From G963665925 sp963676345 (GTDB taxonomy: Bacteria; Bacillota; Clostridia; Peptostreptococcales; Acidaminobacteraceae), in contig CAXXTS010000005.1 of assembly GCA_963676345.2 (NCBI GenBank), positions 62,001 through 126,000 on the forward strand: a stretch of 64,000 nucleotides of DNA, written 5' to 3'. The position numbers were made by a program, and so were the translations under genes. Shown piece after piece: positions 62,140 to 64,000 of the stretch; positions within the stretch are counted from its first letter, which is position 1; the number at the start of each line of letters is the position of its first letter. The notes beneath the pieces were generated by a model. The model was not told the origin of the DNA. It saw only the letters and a list, made by a program, of their open reading frames with translations, and searched no databases.

Positions 62140-62853
62140 ATGTTTAGAACAGCAATCTGGTTTACATATATGGGGGCGAGCCTTGTTGGCTCCAAATCAA
62201 AATTGAAAATGGCTGAGAGACTTGAAAAAGATGGGGATATTGAGGCACGCGACAAAATAGTAAATAACCAAGTTGGCCCGTGGGCAAGAAAATTGGTTCA
62301 TCTGAGCGGGACAACGGTGACCGTACGGGGGGCGGAGCATATAAAGCGGGATCGTCCGGTACTCATCGTTGCAAACCATCAGAGTAATTTTGATATTCCA
62401 ATTTTACTGGGCTATGTAGATGTCCCTAAAGGCTTTATTGCAAAAGTTGAACTTGAAACATTTCCAGTGGTCAATAGATGGATGCGTCTGATGCAGTGTG
62501 TATTTATGGATCGTGAAAATATGCGACAGTCAGCAAAGGCCATCATGCAAGGCATTAAAAATTTAAAAAATGGATATACAATGGTTGTTTTTCCAGAAGG
62601 TACTCGTTCTGAGGATGGGGGGCTGCTGGAGTTTAAACCTGGGGCACTTAAACTTGCTACAAAGTCAGGCGTTGATGTGCTACCGATTACAATTAGCGGC
62701 TCAAAGGACATAATGACTAAGGGAAGCAAGCGCATAAGACCAGCGGAGGTTACCCTGACTATATCTGAGCCTATTGAAATGACTGATGCACTTAAACAGG
62801 ATACATTCTTACTCACAGAAAAAATAAGGGATGTTATTGAGTCAAATCTTTAA
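62140..62853 (+). CDS. plsC: 1-acyl-sn-glycerol-3-phosphate acyltransferase
   Basis: About 237 residues from ATG 62140 (AAAGGGG upstream; a GTG three bases earlier is also possible). The acyltransferase motifs NHQSNFD (HxxxxD) and FPEGTRSEDG are intact, spaced as in PlsC. It acylates lysophosphatidic acid to phosphatidic acid at the membrane. One N-terminal hydrophobic helix is present. Confidence 0.92.
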   Translation: MFRTAIWFTYMGASLVGSKSKLKMAERLEKDGDIEARDKIVNNQVGPWARKLVHLSGTTVTVRGAEHIKRDRPVLIVANHQSNFDIPILLGYVDVPKGFIAKVELETFPVVNRWMRLMQCVFMDRENMRQSAKAIMQGIKNLKNGYTMVVFPEGTRSEDGGLLEFKPGALKLATKSGVDVLPITISGSKDIMTKGSKRIRPAEVTLTISEPIEMTDALKQDTFLLTEKIRDVIESNL

Positions 62854-62988
62854 ACGCATTTAAAGAATCGCTGAGAGTTCCCTTTCACTGGATAGCTTGC
62901 TGTGGCATATGTTTGTACTCGAAAACGAAATGGTGGAAGCGCCTTTTGTCTAAGTGGGGTTAGTTGCGCCCGGCAGATTTAAAAACAT

Positions 62989-63028
62989 AAAAGAAGCAGG
63001 CGGCTCTATAGGCTGACCTGCTTCTTTT
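62989..63028. terminator. Bidirectional terminator
   Basis: AAAAGAAGCAGG/CCTGCTTCTTTT perfect 12-bp stem between plsC and the convergent cheY-like gene. Confidence 0.92.
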
Positions 63029-63042
63029 AGACTTTGATCTCA

Positions 63043-63399
63043 TTAGTTCCAGTAGTCATTAACCATTTCCTCCAATTGCATTTTAGGGAAGGGCTTTTGC
63101 ATATATCCGCAAGCACCGAGTTCTTTGGTTTCTCGAACTGTACGGCTTGTGTGAATGGATGAAATCATGATGACATGTGCCGATGGGTCGTATTCTTTAA
63201 TCTTTCTGAGGGCCTCAATACCATTCATTAGAGGCATATTTATGTCAAGGAGTACTAAGTCAGGATGATGAGTTTTGTACAGTTCTACGGCTTCCATTCC
63301 GTCAGCTGCTTCATAGATATCCTCAAATACCAGACTTCTTAATGAGCACCTGATGAACTGACGCATAAAGAGCGAATCATCAACAATGAGTAGTTTCAT
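63043..63399 (-). CDS. CheY-like single-domain response regulator
   Basis: 118 residues from ATG 63399 with GGAGG upstream. Acidic pair Asp7/Asp8, acceptor Asp52 (LLDINMP), Ser in MISSI and Lys in MQKPF are present, with no output domain. It should act by binding a partner, as chemotaxis regulators do, or serve a phosphorelay. No kinase gene is adjacent here. Confidence 0.9.
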   Translation of the reverse strand: MKLLIVDDSLFMRQFIRCSLRSLVFEDIYEAADGMEAVELYKTHHPDLVLLDINMPLMNGIEALRKIKEYDPSAHVIMISSIHTSRTVRETKELGACGYMQKPFPKMQLEEMVNDYWN

Positions 63400-63571
63400 A
63401 GTAAAACCTCCACATCGAGTTAACAACAATAGAAATATAGGACTATAGTCTTATATAGTACTATTTTACCACAAATCTTAGCTTTTAATCAAGAAATTCA
63501 TCATTGGACGCTGAGTATCCCTAAGTGGCACGCGTCAGTAAAGGAATAAGTATTATTCTAGAACAATATAA

Positions 63572-63614
63572 AAGCTGTACCGGACAAGTATAAAAGACTT
63601 GTCCGGTACAGCTT
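63572..63614 (-). terminator. Terminator of the etfA transcript
   Basis: Perfect 18-bp inverted repeat AAGCTGTACCGGACAAGT/ACTTGTCCGGTACAGCTT with a seven-nt loop, followed on the minus strand by TTTTATATTG. Confidence 0.92.
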
Positions 63615-63650
63615 AATATTTGTTTTTATGCTTAGGAACTTTAAAAATTA

Positions 63651-64000
63651 CTATTCTTTTTCAGGTAGAATTTTCATCAGTTCTGGAATAACTTTATGCA
63701 CATCACCAACGATACCAAGATCAGCAGAATCGAAGATCGGTGCTGTCTCGTCCTTGTTGATGGCTACGATAAACTCAGATTCTTCCATACCAGCAAGATG
63801 CTGAATAGCGCCTGAGATGCCGCATGCAAAGTATAGGTCTGGACGTACGGTTTTACCAGTCTGTCCAACTTGATTATTTCTATCAATCCAGCCAGCATCA
63901 ACAACAGCACGAGAAGCAGATACAGTACCGCCGAGCTTGTCAGCTAAAGATTCCAGTGTGGACATATTCTCAGGCTTGCCAACACCACGGCCGCCTGATA
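63651..64000 (-). CDS. etfA: Electron transfer flavoprotein alpha subunit, C-terminal part
   Basis: The frame is open to the window edge. Visible residues include SGGRGVGKPENM, the FAD-binding SRAVVDAGWIDRNNQVGQTGKTVRPDLYFACGISGAIQHLAGM and the C-terminal IFDSADLGIVGDVHKVIPEL, the diagnostic EtfA sequence. It carries electrons from acyl-CoA dehydrogenases or lactate dehydrogenase in anaerobes. The N-terminal part and the usual etfB partner are outside the window. Confidence 0.94.
   Translation of the reverse strand, partial: SGGRGVGKPENMSTLESLADKLGGTVSASRAVVDAGWIDRNNQVGQTGKTVRPDLYFACGISGAIQHLAGMEESEFIVAINKDETAPIFDSADLGIVGDVHKVIPELMKILPEKE

Overview
The window looks like two unrelated bacterial genomes joined end to end. 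Bases 1 to about 16,930 are GC-richer and read like a Gram-negative, Desulfovibrio-type deltaproteobacterium: PAS/GGDEF and hybrid sensor kinases, a sigma-54 activator beside an RND efflux pair, a fatty-acid-type ketosynthase/ketoreductase/FAD-oxidase set, and a small defence-like pair (ImmA/IrrE peptidase and an AbiC-like protein). Bases from about 16,932 to the end are AT-richer and read like a Gram-positive anaerobe (Clostridia, perhaps Fusibacter-like; the genus is a guess): strong AGGAGG ribosome sites, an isoleucine-type T-box, TTGACA/TATAAT promoters, a KamA-family radical SAM enzyme, an EtfA subunit and a maltose-phosphorylase regulon. At the join a histidine kinase (from the left) and an RND pump gene (from the right) are both cut inside their coding regions, and no integrase, IS or att site is present. 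An assembly chimera is the simplest reading.

Left part. 1-2365 (minus): FAD oxidoreductase, ketosynthase and ketoreductase, tightly coupled. 2555-6709 (minus): small lipoprotein, diguanylate cyclase, hybrid kinase. 6869-7705: small acidic protein and GNAT acetyltransferase. 8038-14009: sigma-54 activator with a degenerate receiver, divergent from an RND adaptor and pump. 14101-16149: cupin, ImmA/IrrE peptidase, AbiC-like protein. 16155-16931: decapitated sensor kinase.

Right part, first 4 kb (16,932-21,026): RND pump fragment, its lipoprotein adaptor, a TetR regulator and a KamA-family protein. These carry five single-base deletions in total, each restoring a well-conserved protein when one base is added. 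Two matching TetR operators (TATACTA-N12-TAGTATA) sit before tetR and before the efflux operon. This stretch is probably error-rich sequence near a contig end. The remaining 43 kb shows no such frameshifts.

Rest of the right part. 21.3-22.5 kb: tandem SprA-like metalloproteases. 22.8-25.3 kb: NitT/TauT-type ABC importer. 25.3-30.5 kb: an unusual signalling operon (membrane CheA-like kinase fused to a CheX-like domain, CheY-STAS-like protein, HD-GYP protein). 30.5-37.9 kb: mutY, an EAL-CBS-GGDEF protein, zinc ribbon, lipid kinase, greA, AIM24 protein, receiver-GGDEF protein. 37.9-39.3 kb: a 1.35 kb gene-free region with a candidate large structured RNA of about 530 nt ending in a perfect terminator, then a near-perfect 30-bp inverted repeat and a tandem array of hairpin repeats. 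39.3-41.4 kb: OmpR-type two-component pair. 41.5-43.1 kb: an unrecognised protein and a phosphoesterase. 43.3-48.3 kb: glutaminase, XRE-cupin regulator, T-box-controlled threonine deaminase, PepD. 48.5-62 kb: MsmX-like ATPase, CdaR-like regulator, sugar ABC transporter, LacI regulator, maltose phosphorylase and beta-phosphoglucomutase; three near-identical LacI-type operators tie transporter and phosphorylase together. 62.1-64 kb: acyltransferase, CheY-like protein and the end of etfA.

No tRNA, rRNA, CRISPR array or insertion sequence was recognised.
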